The position numbers and the translations under genes are program-made. From NCBI RefSeq assembly GCF_003144315.1, contig NZ_MPDK01000009.1, positions 1 through 64,000 of the forward strand: a stretch of 64,000 nucleotides of DNA. The letters are read 5' to 3'. Positions 1 to 9,072 of this stretch are shown here, one piece after another (the first letter of the stretch is position 1; each line of letters opens with the position of its first letter). The stretch is from Sulfoacidibacillus thermotolerans. Lineage in GTDB: Bacteria; Bacillota; Bacilli; Alicyclobacillales; SLC66. A model generated the notes under the pieces. The model did no database searches and had not been told where the DNA came from. It worked only from the letters and a program-made list of their open reading frames with translations.

Positions 1-69
1 AACGGTAGGTTTGTCGCCAACCCCCGTTCGGGACTTACACCCTAAAGATTCCGCCCATGCCGGGCGTAC
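1..69 (-). mobile_element. 5' end of a group IIC intron (cut by window edge)
   Basis: Read on the minus strand from 69 the sequence begins GTACGCCCGGCATGGGCGG and continues through AGGGTGTAAGTCCCGAAC. I recognise this as very close to the start of the Oceanobacillus iheyensis group IIC intron (domain I: GUGUGCCCGGCAUGGG, then AGGGUGAGAGUCCCGAAC), recalled from memory. Class C introns are known to insert just downstream of intrinsic terminators, and this one begins 7 bases past the ileS terminator hairpin. The third base is A where GUGYG is the rule, so it may be degenerate. The rest, including any reverse transcriptase, lies outside the window. Confidence 0.72.
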
Positions 70-75
70 AACGGC

Positions 76-106
76 AAAAGGCACGAGGGAATCCCTTGTG
101 CCTTTT
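76..106 (-). terminator. Intrinsic terminator of ileS
   Basis: A hairpin with arms AAAAGGCAC and GTGCCTTTT, extended inside by GGGA/TCCC, lies 18 bases beyond the ileS stop. On both strands it ends in four T, so it can work in either direction. Confidence 0.8.
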
Positions 107-123
107 GCTTTTCTATTCTTCTT

Positions 124-2889
124 TTAAAGAAGTCCTTTTTGCACAAGAATCTCAGCGCAACGCGGACATACATCAGGGACTTTGGGATTTGCTCCAACAT
201 CTTGACGAACGTGCCAACACCGCGGACACTTTTCTCCTTTTGCTTCAGTCACAAAAACTGTAACGTGTTCACCATACAAAGCTTCCTTAGGAGCAATTTC
301 AGCAGGCCCATGAACATGAACTTCCGAAACAATAAGGAGTTCCTTCCACTCATCACTCGACCTTTGACGCATTTCATCAGAAAGCCCATAAAGATGAACA
401 GCAGCGCCAAGCGATTGACCAATTCGCTTTTCTTGACGCGCGAGTTCTAATGCTTGTAAGACATGATCGCGCACGGCGAGAATCTGCCCCCACACTCTTG
501 CAAGCGTATCGTCACGATACTCAATCGGCAATTCTGTCCATTCTATCAATTGGACGCTAGGTTCTGATACATCTGAACGATAGCGCCAAATCTCATCCGC
601 AGTAAACGTTAAGATCGGGGCAACAAGCACAAGCAAAGTGTGCAGACATTCATAAAGTACTGTTTGGGCAGCACGTCGCGCCGCAGAGTCAGCAGCTTCG
701 ACATAGAGCGTGTCTTTTGCGACATCGAGATAAAAACTCGATAAGTCAGTCGCACAGAAATTCTGAACGGCATGAAATACAACGTGAAATTCATAGTCGC
801 GATAAGCTGTAATGCATTTTTCCTGCAAGCGGACTAAGCGATCTAAAAGATAGCGATCAATCTCGCGCAATTGCTCATAAGGCAACTTTTGATCGGCTGT
901 AAAATCATACAGATTCCCAAGCAAAAAACGGAATGTATTGCGAATTTTGCGATAGACTTCAGAAACTTGCTTTAAGATCGAATTCGAGATCCGAACGTCG
1001 GAGCGATAATCAACTGAAGAAACCCATAGGCGCAAAATATCAGCACCCATTTGTTCAATCACTTGCATTGGATCAATCCCATTACCAAGACTTTTGGACA
1101 TTTTTCGCCCTTCGCCATCCACCGCAAATCCGTGCGATAGAACTTCTCGATATGGAGCAAGACCCGTTACGGCAACAGATGTAGAAAGTGAGGAGTTAAA
1201 CCATCCGCGATACTGATCCGATCCTTCCACATAGAGATCTGCCGGCCACGCTAAGTCATGGCGCTTGCGCAGTACAGCCATGTGACTTGACCCCGAATCA
1301 AACCAAACGTCCATGATGTCTGTTTCCTTGCGAAAGTGCTTACTGCCACAAGTACATGCAGCACCTTCAGGAACAAGTTCTGCAGCCTCTTTCGCAAACC
1401 AAATCTGTGAACCATGTTCAGCAAATAACTCGGCGACATGTTCAATCGTCTGTTCATTAAATAGCGCCTCGCCACACTCCTTACAGTAAAAAACCGGGAT
1501 AGGTACCCCCCATGTCCGCTGTCGCGAAATGCACCAATCTGTGCGATCGGCGATCATATTGTGCAAGCGAATTTTCCCCCAGGGAATTGCCCACGATACA
1601 GCTTCAACTTGCTCTAACATTTGCTCTCGAAACGCAGCAATCGACGCAAACCACTGTTCTGTCGCACGATAAATTACGGGGTTTTTACAGCGCCAACAAT
1701 GTGGGTACTGATGATCCAAAGTTTTTTGTGCTAACAAAGCTCCTTGCTCTTCTAACGCAGCTAGAATGGCCGGATTGGCCTTTGCATAAAATTGTCCTGT
1801 AAATGGCTCTGCTTCATTTGTAAAACGTGCCTTGTCGTCAAGCGGAGCAAAAATAGGCAATTCATACTGCAACCCGACTAAATAATCTTCCATCCCATGA
1901 CCAGGAGCGGTATGCACAGCACCAGTTCCACTATCAAGCGTGACATGGTCTCCAAGTACGACAAGTGAATCGCGGTCATAAAGCGGATGTTTCGCCACTG
2001 TGCGCTCAAGATCGCGACCCTTATAAGTAGCTAAAATTTCATAAGGTTCCTGAGAAAACCCAACTTCTTGTAAAACTTTCTCAACCAGTTCTGATGCGAT
2101 TAAAAGTTTCCTTCCCATAACCGAGACAACTGAGTAGTCAAAATCAGGCCCTAAAGCAATCCCCATATTAGCCGGAATTGTCCAAGGGGTCGTCGTCCAA
2201 ATGACAATTGAAACATCCTGATCGATCACTCCCCGCCCATCACGGATAGGAAATGCAACATAGATAGACGGAGACACATGTGTTTCATATTCAATCTCAG
2301 CTTCTGCAAGAGCTGTCTCACAGGATGGACACCAATACACAGGCTTAAATCCTTTATAAATATAGCCTTTTTGTGCCATTGCACCAAACACGCGAATTTG
2401 TTCCGCTTCATAGCTCGGATCCATTGTGACATAAGGATGAGCAAAGTCACCACGCACCCCAAAACGTTTAAACTGCGTCCTTTGAATGTCGATAAATTTT
2501 TGCGCATACTCCGCGCACGCCTTGCGAAATTCGACTACACCCACTTCGTGGCGATTTAATTTCTGTGATTTGATGATCGCATTTTCAATTGGCAATCCAT
2601 GCGTGTCCCAACCTGGCACATACGGTGCATCATACCCATCCATCGACCGCGATTTGATGATGATGTCTTTGATGATTTTATTGAGCGCATGTCCAAGATG
2701 TGTTTCGCCATTTGCATACGGAGGACCATCGTGAAGAATAAATTTTTTCTTTCCAATTTTTGTGTTTTGTACAGCACGATAGAGGTCCATCTGATTCCAG
2801 TACTCAAGAATTTCTGGCTCACGTTTAGGTAAATTCCCACGCATCGGAAAATCCGTTTGCGGCAAATTGAGTGTTTGATCAAATTCCAT
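124..2889 (-). CDS. ileS: Isoleucyl-tRNA synthetase
   Basis: Class I aminoacyl-tRNA synthetase that charges tRNA-Ile in the cytoplasm. The N-terminal HIGH-type motif is HLGH in GETHLGHALNK, the KMSKS loop is seen as GRKMSKSLGN, and a C-terminal zinc site (CPRCWH then CPRC) closes the protein. About 921 residues, the usual length for the bacterial zinc-containing form. An upstream in-frame ATG at 2904 is possible, but GGAGGA lies inside those extra codons and is correctly spaced for the ATG at 2889, so I use that one. The gene follows divIVA, as in many Bacilli, and is controlled by a T-box leader. Confidence 0.97.
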   Translation of the reverse strand: MEFDQTLNLPQTDFPMRGNLPKREPEILEYWNQMDLYRAVQNTKIGKKKFILHDGPPYANGETHLGHALNKIIKDIIIKSRSMDGYDAPYVPGWDTHGLPIENAIIKSQKLNRHEVGVVEFRKACAEYAQKFIDIQRTQFKRFGVRGDFAHPYVTMDPSYEAEQIRVFGAMAQKGYIYKGFKPVYWCPSCETALAEAEIEYETHVSPSIYVAFPIRDGRGVIDQDVSIVIWTTTPWTIPANMGIALGPDFDYSVVSVMGRKLLIASELVEKVLQEVGFSQEPYEILATYKGRDLERTVAKHPLYDRDSLVVLGDHVTLDSGTGAVHTAPGHGMEDYLVGLQYELPIFAPLDDKARFTNEAEPFTGQFYAKANPAILAALEEQGALLAQKTLDHQYPHCWRCKNPVIYRATEQWFASIAAFREQMLEQVEAVSWAIPWGKIRLHNMIADRTDWCISRQRTWGVPIPVFYCKECGEALFNEQTIEHVAELFAEHGSQIWFAKEAAELVPEGAACTCGSKHFRKETDIMDVWFDSGSSHMAVLRKRHDLAWPADLYVEGSDQYRGWFNSSLSTSVAVTGLAPYREVLSHGFAVDGEGRKMSKSLGNGIDPMQVIEQMGADILRLWVSSVDYRSDVRISNSILKQVSEVYRKIRNTFRFLLGNLYDFTADQKLPYEQLREIDRYLLDRLVRLQEKCITAYRDYEFHVVFHAVQNFCATDLSSFYLDVAKDTLYVEAADSAARRAAQTVLYECLHTLLVLVAPILTFTADEIWRYRSDVSEPSVQLIEWTELPIEYRDDTLARVWGQILAVRDHVLQALELARQEKRIGQSLGAAVHLYGLSDEMRQRSSDEWKELLIVSEVHVHGPAEIAPKEALYGEHVTVFVTEAKGEKCPRCWHVRQDVGANPKVPDVCPRCAEILVQKGLL

Positions 2890-2944
2890 AACAAATTCCT
2901 CCATGTATTCATTCCGGCACTGAAGTACGCGGTGATGTGTCTAA

Positions 2945-3237
2945 AAATGAAAAAAGCCTGCAGCCCGGGCAAGGGGCGCAGACAATCGTCGCGAGGTACC
3001 ACCCTATTCGCGAAATGTGTTCACGACAGATAATCAAGTTCGTTCACACTTCACCTCATTGAAAACGCGCTAACGGGCGTTACCCGGTAAAGCTAGGGAT
3101 AACCAAAAATGGCATCCGTTCACCTTTCTTCTCCGAGGTGATCTTCGCACGCGCTAAACCGACCTGCTCTCACCATGTACAGGCTCTCTTTGCGGTTTTT
3201 ACACGCCTACTCTCCTCATCATCGAACAGCTATGGAC
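2945..3237 (-). promoter_or_regulatory. T-box riboswitch (isoleucine) upstream of ileS
   Basis: On the minus strand the leader contains the T-box antiterminator core AGGGTGGTACC (2995-3005) followed by a GC-rich terminator hairpin with TTTTTT near 2947-2980. The Stem I base GAGGAGAGTA pairs with ACCTC at the other end. An AGAGAG loop motif and GGTGAGAG are present in the distal part. The specifier loop reads GAAG-ATC-ACC, and ATC (about 3140-3142) is an isoleucine codon, matching the gene. Uncharged tRNA-Ile is expected to stabilise the antiterminator. Confidence 0.93.
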
Positions 3238-3243
3238 GTTGTA

Positions 3244-3272
3244 AATTTACAATATGTCATACCGAAAAACAA
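3244..3272 (-). promoter_or_regulatory. Promoter of the ileS T-box leader
   Basis: TTGTTT (3267-3272) and TAAATT (3244-3249) on the minus strand are separated by 17 bases. They sit between the divIVA stop and the T-box Stem I, where the leader transcript should begin. Confidence 0.5.
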
Positions 3273-3274
3273 GG

Positions 3275-3748
3275 TCATTCAGAGGGCTCATTGAGAAATT
3301 CATCCCATTCTGTTGCCTTTAACATCTCCATCTGTGCTGTCATCAGCGAATGGAAACGCGCTTTAAAAATCGCTGCTTGTTTCTTGACCTCATCAAGTTC
3401 CATCGCGGTTTTACGCGCCTTGTTTAACGCGTCTTGCACGATGCGATCTGCATTTTTTTCGGCCTCGCGAATGACTAATTGCGCCTCTTTACGCGCATTT
3501 TGCTTCAATTCCTCTGCGGTATCCTGAGCTAACATCAGTGATTTACTTAGGGAATCCTCCATCATCTTGAAATGATTCACTTGTTCTTCAAGCTGTGCAC
3601 ATCGTTCTTCTAATTCTTTGTGCTGGCGAATGAGACCTTCATAATCCTTAATAATTCGGTCAAGAAAATCATTCACCTCATCCTCATTGTAACCCCTGAG
3701 AGACCGCTTAAACTCTTTATTATGAATATCAAGAGGCGTTAAGGGCAT
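3275..3748 (-). CDS. divIVA: DivIVA cell-division initiation protein
   Basis: Coiled-coil protein that binds curved membrane at poles and septa and positions division and growth factors. The N-terminal lipid-binding domain is seen as LTPLDIHNKEF followed by GYNEDEVNDFLD at about residues 4-30. The rest is heptad-rich coiled coil with an IVQDALNKAR segment typical of the family. 157 residues is normal. Start is supported by AGGAGG 10 bases upstream. It ends the ylm/sepF run and precedes ileS, the conserved Firmicutes order. Confidence 0.95.
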   Translation of the reverse strand: MPLTPLDIHNKEFKRSLRGYNEDEVNDFLDRIIKDYEGLIRQHKELEERCAQLEEQVNHFKMMEDSLSKSLMLAQDTAEELKQNARKEAQLVIREAEKNADRIVQDALNKARKTAMELDEVKKQAAIFKARFHSLMTAQMEMLKATEWDEFLNEPSE

Positions 3749-3850
3749 CCGTGCTCAACCTCCTACTATAGAACTTCTCGAAACTGCACTTTATATGTAG
3801 CAAATCATTCGACAGAAATAGAAGATTTCCTTTTTTCTTTTCCATCGTCC

Positions 3851-4636
3851 CTATTCATAGCGTCCAATGCGCACAAATGTGCGGCCACTGCGTGAATTCC
3901 CTTCAATTGCAAGAACGCGCGCTCGACCAAATCCGCGAAGCGATACGAGATCATTGACTTGAATCTCTTGCGCAGGTTCAAGACATACTGCGTAATTCAA
4001 CCGTACCTTCCCCGAACGAATCGGTTCAACTGCCTTACTGCGCGATAATCCAAATGCATGTGCAAGAAACGCATCTAAGCGTAGACTCTGTAACGTGACT
4101 TGTCGCTCGCTCATCACTGCTTGCACAAATTGCGCAACAGGAGGTTTTTCTTCGAGGCGCACATGAACAGGAAACCTGCCTACTTGCGTCAAATCACGCA
4201 ACAAAATGGGAGCCATTTGTTTTATACAAAACGCAAACGCCGTCTTCCCTTCGGGTAAAAATGCGATGTCTCCTATAGCTTCTCGACGAATGCCAAGCCC
4301 AAGCAGAGCACCAAGAAAATCAGCATGTCGCAATTTTTCACCGCCGCGTGATACGTCGATTTGTATGGCGACAATCTCATACTCGTGCTTGCTCACCTCT
4401 TGCCCATAACTACAAAAGAAGGTGCGCGTACGCTCTGCACCATCATAACCACCATAATCAAAGCTACCCAGACTGTGCTTTGACGCGACGATTTTAGCAA
4501 TCCAAGCCTCCCGAGGACTGAGAAAATCTGTAAGCGCCGAAATAGAGGAACGCTCAACACGATGTGCAAACTCCTCAAATCGCTTGACTAAAGGTTGCTC
4601 CGATGGTCGAAAATGCTGATACATCCCGTCGCTCAT
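3851..4636 (-). CDS. ylmH: YlmH, S4-domain RNA-binding protein
   Basis: Conserved protein of the divIVA neighbourhood. The C-terminal half carries an S4 RNA-binding domain: LDAFLAHAFGLSRSKA followed by IRSGKVRLNY and a VNDLVSLRGFGR turn. The N-terminal part matches YlmH family features (FLSPREAWIA, and DFLGALLGLGIRREAIGDI). Work on YlmH homologues links them to ribosome rescue and translation quality control. 261 residues is typical. It lies between ylmG and divIVA. Confidence 0.92.
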   Translation of the reverse strand: MSDGMYQHFRPSEQPLVKRFEEFAHRVERSSISALTDFLSPREAWIAKIVASKHSLGSFDYGGYDGAERTRTFFCSYGQEVSKHEYEIVAIQIDVSRGGEKLRHADFLGALLGLGIRREAIGDIAFLPEGKTAFAFCIKQMAPILLRDLTQVGRFPVHVRLEEKPPVAQFVQAVMSERQVTLQSLRLDAFLAHAFGLSRSKAVEPIRSGKVRLNYAVCLEPAQEIQVNDLVSLRGFGRARVLAIEGNSRSGRTFVRIGRYE

Positions 4637-4656
4637 CTAGCCATCGACCTTTCTTC

Positions 4657-4947
4657 TTAGGAGAGTCCAAAAAGTTGTAAGATCGATTCAACGATCCAGA
4701 GCAACCCATTTTCGATGAAGTAAAATGCGAAAATCGCCACTATGACAGAGAGATCTAAATACACCGATCCGAGTCGAACTGCCGGAATAAAGCGACGAAA
4801 AGGCGCAAGATACGGCTCTGTCACCCGAATGATAAAACGCCCAATCGCCGTGTCATTAACATCCGGGAACCAACTAATCAAGATGCGCGCAAGGATAAAA
4901 TACCAATATAAGTTGAGCAGCCAAGAAATCGTTGATCCGATCAACAC
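4657..4947 (-). CDS. ylmG: YlmG/YggT family membrane protein
   Basis: Small integral membrane protein of 96 residues with two hydrophobic segments (about residues 5-25 and 65-90) and the family signature ILISWFPDVN and PYLAPFRRFIP between them. The start is GTG with AGGTG just upstream, immediately after the sepF stop, so translation is probably coupled. The family is linked to division or membrane organisation by its conserved position next to sepF; its molecular role is unsettled. Confidence 0.9.
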   Translation of the reverse strand: MLIGSTISWLLNLYWYFILARILISWFPDVNDTAIGRFIIRVTEPYLAPFRRFIPAVRLGSVYLDLSVIVAIFAFYFIENGLLWIVESILQLFGLS

Positions 4948-4948
4948 G

Positions 4949-5371
4949 TCACCTCAAGTGCGCTCTGCCTTCACCTGCTAAATATTCACTAATCGTACCT
5001 TGAATATCTACGTTTTCAGGTGCGCAGAGAAAAATGTTATGCCCTAATTTTTGCATGCTCCCGCCTATTGCATAGACGCACCCACTGAGAAAATCGACCA
5101 CGCGTAATGCCTGATCAAACGGTGCGCGATGCAAATTGACAATCACTGAACGATGACCCTTCAGATGATCGGCGATTAACTGCGCATCATCATAAGTTGC
5201 TGGCTCTGATAAAATGACGCGCACTTGCTTTTGTGTATGCAGGTTAACCACTGTTCCACGCCGACCCGCACTCGACGACTCTTGTTCAGGCTCATACGCT
5301 GGCTCGTCCACCAACTCTTCTTCTTCCTCTTCGTCGCCGAGTCCCAAAAAGTGCATCACGCGGTGCAGCAT
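4949..5371 (-). CDS. sepF: SepF, FtsZ membrane anchor and bundling protein
   Basis: SepF tethers FtsZ to the membrane and arranges septal filaments. The N-terminal amphipathic helix is followed by an acidic stretch (GDEEEEEEL), then the compact DUF552 core with YDDAQLIADHLK, VIVNLH and VVDFLSGCVYAIGG. The open frame reaches further upstream to 5473, but GAGGGGA lies 9 bases before the ATG at 5371, giving the MLHRVMHFLG start expected of SepF. About 140 residues. Confidence 0.94.
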   Translation of the reverse strand: MLHRVMHFLGLGDEEEEEELVDEPAYEPEQESSSAGRRGTVVNLHTQKQVRVILSEPATYDDAQLIADHLKGHRSVIVNLHRAPFDQALRVVDFLSGCVYAIGGSMQKLGHNIFLCAPENVDIQGTISEYLAGEGRAHLR

Positions 5372-5447
5372 CTCTTCACTTCCCCTCGTCATAAAACTTC
5401 TCACTATATCTAAGATACACCATCTCACAACATTGTTCGAGCCTTTT

Positions 5448-6161
5448 TTACAGGTCTTGATCAAAATTGACAAGATATCTGCCGATCCGCACGATTGTCG
5501 CGCCTTCTTCTACAGCGATATCAAAATCATTTGACATCCCCATCGATAGTTCAGGAAGTAAAATTCCAACTTGCTGTTGAACTTCATCACGCAGCGCTTT
5601 TAACTGTCGAAACTCTGCGCGCGCCTCTGCCACACCCGCATTCTGTTTTCCAATCGCCATGAGTCCCACAACTTGTACATGTGACAATTTGGCACAGTGT
5701 TCGAGTAAAGGTTTCAACTGTTCAGGATCGACACCAGATTTTTGCTCTTCCTGCGAAACATTGACTTGTAACAGAATGTTTCGCAGCAAACCGCGCTCAC
5801 TTGCAATACGGTTGATGTCATCTGCCAATTCATTGCGATCGACGCTGTGGATCCAAGAAAAATAGGGAACCACCATGCGCACTTTATTGCGCTGTAATGG
5901 ACCGATAAAGTGCCATGTAGCGGACGGAACACTTTCCACTTTGGGTTTTGCAACTTGCCATCTATTTTCTCCAAAATCCACAAGCCCAGCTCTTATCAGT
6001 AATTGTACCACATCTTGTTCAACGTATTTTGTCACAGCAACAATCCGGATATTGTCATCTTCTCTATGCGCAATTTTGCGCGCATTTGCAATACGGGTAC
6101 GGATCTGCGCGAGACGTTCGTTTAACCGATCAACTCGTTCCTGCTCATCGTTCAAGCTCAC
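5448..6161 (-). CDS. ylmE: YlmE/YggS family PLP homeostasis protein
   Basis: Fold-type III PLP-binding protein (PROSC/YggS/YlmE) involved in pyridoxal phosphate homeostasis. The PLP lysine lies in IVAVTKYV, followed by GENRWQVAKPK, WHFIGPLQRNK, IHSVDR, a LSMGMSNDFDIAVEEGAT block and VRIGR near the end, all family hallmarks. The start is GTG at 6161 or 6167; GGGGGG upstream fits 6161 better, while 6167 would overlap the pgeF stop by 4 bases. Co-transcribed with pgeF and sepF. Confidence 0.92.
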   Translation of the reverse strand: MSLNDEQERVDRLNERLAQIRTRIANARKIAHREDDNIRIVAVTKYVEQDVVQLLIRAGLVDFGENRWQVAKPKVESVPSATWHFIGPLQRNKVRMVVPYFSWIHSVDRNELADDINRIASERGLLRNILLQVNVSQEEQKSGVDPEQLKPLLEHCAKLSHVQVVGLMAIGKQNAGVAEARAEFRQLKALRDEVQQQVGILLPELSMGMSNDFDIAVEEGATIVRIGRYLVNFDQDL

Positions 6162-6163
6162 GC

Positions 6164-6955
6164 TCACACCCCCCGCAGCCGTATTAATCCTGCTTGACGC
6201 CCCGTTGTTCCGTGATCGCGGCGATGCGAAAAAAAGCCTGGCATGCAGCTTGTACAAATCGATACATCCAAAATATGCTCTTCTTTCACGCCAAGAGTGC
6301 GCAACTCATCGTGACATATACGCGGAAGATCCATCATGACGGCGCCAATATGATTTGACGATCTACGCCACACAGGCATGGGTTTTCCCATCTGTTCATA
6401 GGCCGTTCGCGCTGACCGCACAACAGGCGCATCAACTTCGTAACAACACCCGCGAATCGCAGGTCCAATCGCCACACGTATGCGCTCAGGCTTCGCGAAA
6501 AGACCTAGCATCTGTCTGACCACTTCAGAAACGATGCCAGAAGTCGCTCCTCGCCACCCTGCATGAGCTACGCCGATTACCCCCGCATAAGCGTCCGCAA
6601 AGAGCAGCGGAACACAATCTGCAGCAAGTACGCCAAGAGCAATGCGCCGATCGGTTGTAACAAGGCCATCCACAGCTGCAATCGCATCGTATAATGCACG
6701 GCGCGGTGTATCTTTTGTGACTACCGCTACGGCATTGCCATGAACTTGTTCGCCAAAAAGCACGTCAGACTTCTGAACATCTAGCATTGCAGCCACACGC
6801 TCGCGGTTGATTTGCACATCTTCTTCTCGATCGCTTACATGGAACCCGAGATTTAGTGACTCATAGTTACCTTCACTGACCCCGCCCTCGCGATTTGTAA
6901 AGCCCGCCGATACAGGGGCGCCAAACCACTGATCCAACCGAATCAAATGCGTCAT
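6164..6955 (-). CDS. pgeF: Purine nucleoside phosphorylase, YlmD/PgeF (YfiH) family
   Basis: Multicopper-oxidase-like fold family (DUF152) whose members were first called laccases and are now linked to purine nucleoside phosphorolysis, or to peptidoglycan editing in E. coli. The metal-binding motifs are visible: FGEQVHGNAV, AADCVPLLFAD and VAHAGWRGA, and CCYEVD later. GGGAGG inside the longer frame is spaced for the ATG at 6955, so I do not use the ATG at 6970. It belongs to the conserved ylm cluster. Confidence 0.9.
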   Translation of the reverse strand: MTHLIRLDQWFGAPVSAGFTNREGGVSEGNYESLNLGFHVSDREEDVQINRERVAAMLDVQKSDVLFGEQVHGNAVAVVTKDTPRRALYDAIAAVDGLVTTDRRIALGVLAADCVPLLFADAYAGVIGVAHAGWRGATSGIVSEVVRQMLGLFAKPERIRVAIGPAIRGCCYEVDAPVVRSARTAYEQMGKPMPVWRRSSNHIGAVMMDLPRICHDELRTLGVKEEHILDVSICTSCMPGFFSHRRDHGTTGRQAGLIRLRGV

Positions 6956-7067
6956 CTCGCTCCCTCCCATTATATTTCATTTCATCGTATCATAAAATAT
7001 CACGCGCAGGGGGGAATGTATCGGCCACAGACTAGAAACGTGTACTTCTTGGTTTGCAAAATAAAAA

Positions 7068-7084
7068 TGACCGCATCGCGGTCA
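7068..7084 (-). terminator. Terminator overlapping the ylmC stop
   Basis: TGACCGC-GAT-GCGGTCA followed by TTTTTATTTT on the minus strand. The first arm contains the stop codon of ylmC, so the unit ends here and pgeF needs its own promoter in 6956-7060. Confidence 0.78.
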
Positions 7085-7375
7085 ATAGCCGCTCGAACGA
7101 GCACTAGAACGGCTTCCTTGCAGTTCTTGTGATTCTAATAACCCTTGACGCAAATCTACTAATACGACGTCAGAACCAATTTTTACAATCTGCGTCCAAG
7201 GAATCACGACTTCTTCTCCCCCGCCCATTAAACCGAAAAAGCGACCACTTTGGGGAATGATCATGGAACGAATGAGTCCGGTCTCAAGATCGATATCAAG
7301 GTCGCCAATCGCCCCTAATTTGCGACCATCCACGATGTTCACAACGTCTTTTGCTTGCAATTCAGAAGCTCTCAT
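7082..7375 (-). CDS. ylmC: YlmC/YmxH family PRC-barrel sporulation protein
   Basis: 97-residue protein with a PRC-barrel fold: ELQAKDVVNIVDGRKLGAIGD at the N-terminus, then GLIRSMIIP and VIPWTQIVKIGSDVVLVDL. The YlmC/YmxH family is restricted mainly to spore formers and sits downstream of sigG in many Bacilli. Its function is not established. The last 15 residues are polar and variable. Confidence 0.88.
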   Translation of the reverse strand: MRASELQAKDVVNIVDGRKLGAIGDLDIDLETGLIRSMIIPQSGRFFGLMGGGEEVVIPWTQIVKIGSDVVLVDLRQGLLESQELQGSRSSARSSGY

Positions 7376-7495
7376 CGCCCACTCGCCTCATTTTTGGCGT
7401 CAGCCTTCTGGCTGCTCTCTTATAAGGTATGTTCGAGGCGAGAAACTTTTACACAATCCTTGTATTTTCTGTCCCACACAATCAGTCAAAATCTC

Positions 7496-8272
7496 TTACT
7501 TAATGTATTTTTGCATGTGGCCAATCGCCGCTTTTTCTAGACGCGAGACTTGCGCCTGAGAAATTCCAATTTCATCAGCAACTTCCATCTGCGTCTTCCC
7601 TTCAAAAAATCGCATGGCTAAAATTCGCTTTTCACGTTCCGACAAACGTCGCATTGCTTCTTTGATAGCAATTGACTCAACCCAGGACGTATCAAGGTTT
7701 GCATCATCGCGAATCTGATCCATCACGTAAATTGGATCTCCACCGTCGTGATAAATCGGTTCAAATAGAGATACAGGATCCTGTATGGCATCTAAGGCAA
7801 AAATCACTTCTTCCTTGGCTACCTCCATCGCCTGCGAAATTTCAGTAATCGTTGGTTCGCGCAGATTTTTATTCGTCAAACTGTCGCGAATTTGCAAGGC
7901 CTTATATGCGATATCACGCAGCGACCGACTCACCCGAATCGGATTGTTGTCACGCAAATAGCGTCTAATCTCACCGATGATCATCGGCACTGCATAGGTC
8001 GAAAACTTTACGTTTTGACCCAAATCAAAATTGTCAATCGCTTTCATGAGTCCAATACACCCAACCTGAAAAAGGTCATCCACAAATTCACCGCGGTTAT
8101 TAAATCTCTGAATTACGGAAAGGACCAGCCGCAAATTTCCATTGACTAGTTTTTCCCGAGCAGCAAGCTGTCCACTTTGCAGTTGCGTGAACAACTGTCT
8201 CATTTCTGCATTGGTCAGGACTGGAAGTTGCGAGGTGTTCACGCCGCAAATTTCTACCTTGTTGCGCTTCAA
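7496..8272 (-). CDS. sigG: Forespore sigma factor SigG
   Basis: RNA polymerase sigma factor for late forespore gene expression. The N-terminus NKVEICGVNTSQLPVL is diagnostic of SigG. Region 2 includes LRLVLSVIQRFNNRGE and KFSTYAVPMIIGEIRRYLRDN, region 3 IRVSRSLRDIAYKA, and region 4.2 EVADEIGISQAQVSRLE. 258 residues is the usual length. The start is TTG with GGGGGG 6 bases upstream. It follows sigE as in other Bacilli. Confidence 0.97.
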   Translation of the reverse strand: MKRNKVEICGVNTSQLPVLTNAEMRQLFTQLQSGQLAAREKLVNGNLRLVLSVIQRFNNRGEFVDDLFQVGCIGLMKAIDNFDLGQNVKFSTYAVPMIIGEIRRYLRDNNPIRVSRSLRDIAYKALQIRDSLTNKNLREPTITEISQAMEVAKEEVIFALDAIQDPVSLFEPIYHDGGDPIYVMDQIRDDANLDTSWVESIAIKEAMRRLSEREKRILAMRFFEGKTQMEVADEIGISQAQVSRLEKAAIGHMQKYIK

Positions 8273-8340
8273 GTTCTTCCCCCCAAGCGAGCCATACCGA
8301 TTCGTGTACCAGTATGTCCTCGCAAGGGAGAATTATGCAG

Positions 8341-9072
8341 CTATATCATCTTGTTAAACTCTTTACGCAGCCGCTTGATAATGCGTTTTTCGAGTCTTGA
8401 AATATAAGATTGGGAGATTCCTAGGAGATCTGCCACATCTTTTTGTGTCATCTCTTTTTGCCCTGCTAGTCCAAAACGCAATTCCATAATACGGCGTTCG
8501 CGATCCGATAGTTTTTCCAGTGCACCATAAAGCAAAGTACGATCTACTTCATCTTCGATGTCGCGATAGATCGTATCTCCTTCTGTGCCAAGTACATCGG
8601 ATAGTAACAACTCGTTCCCGTCCCAGTCGACATTAAGCGGTTCATCAAATGAAACTTCCACTCGAACCTTATTGTTTCTGCGTAAAAACATCAGAATTTC
8701 ATTCTCTATGCAGCGTGATGCGTACGTAGCAAGTTTAATTTTCTTCTCCGTATCAAACGTATTAATCGCTTTAATGAGTCCAATTGTCCCGATAGAAACC
8801 AAATCTTCAATATTTACTCCTGTGTTTTCAAATTTCCGAGCAATATAAACCACTAAGCGCAAATTGCGTTCAATTAATAATGACCGTACCGCCTCATCGC
8901 CGCTCGGCAACCGCTCAAGCAAGAACTCCTCTTCTTCCCTAGTAAGGGGCGGCGGCAGTGCTTCAGAACCTCCTACATAGTAGATGCGCTCTGGACCTGC
9001 CCCAAGTTTAAGCAGAATGCGAAGAATGAGAAGCCTCATCTGAAGACGTACGCGAACGGGTGTGAACACCAC
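8341..9072 (-). CDS. sigE: Mother-cell sigma factor SigE (pro-sigma-E)
   Basis: Early mother-cell sigma factor made as an inactive precursor. The hydrophobic pro-sequence (residues about 1-25) precedes [14 protein letters not shown], the region cleaved by SpoIIGA in B. subtilis. Region 2 has [17 protein letters not shown] and [15 protein letters not shown], region 4.2 [19 protein letters not shown]. The frame opens at a TTG (9087), but GGGAG is better placed for GTG at 9072 or 9069. The first 65 bases overlap the end of spoIIGA. Confidence 0.95.
   Translation of the reverse strand: MVFTPVRVRLQMRLLILRILLKLGAGPERIYYVGGSEALPPPLTREEEEFLLERLPSGDEAVRSLLIERNLRLVVYIARKFENTGVNIEDLVSIGTIGLIKAINTFDTEKKIKLATYASRCIENEILMFLRRNNKVRVEVSFDEPLNVDWDGNELLLSDVLGTEGDTIYRDIEDEVDRTLLYGALEKLSDRERRIMELRFGLAGQKEMTQKDVADLLGISQSYISRLEKRIIKRLRKEFNKMI

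Noticed and set aside
2890-2904. Upstream ATG as the ileS start
   Set aside because: The extra five codons contain the GGAGGA ribosome binding site of the next ATG.
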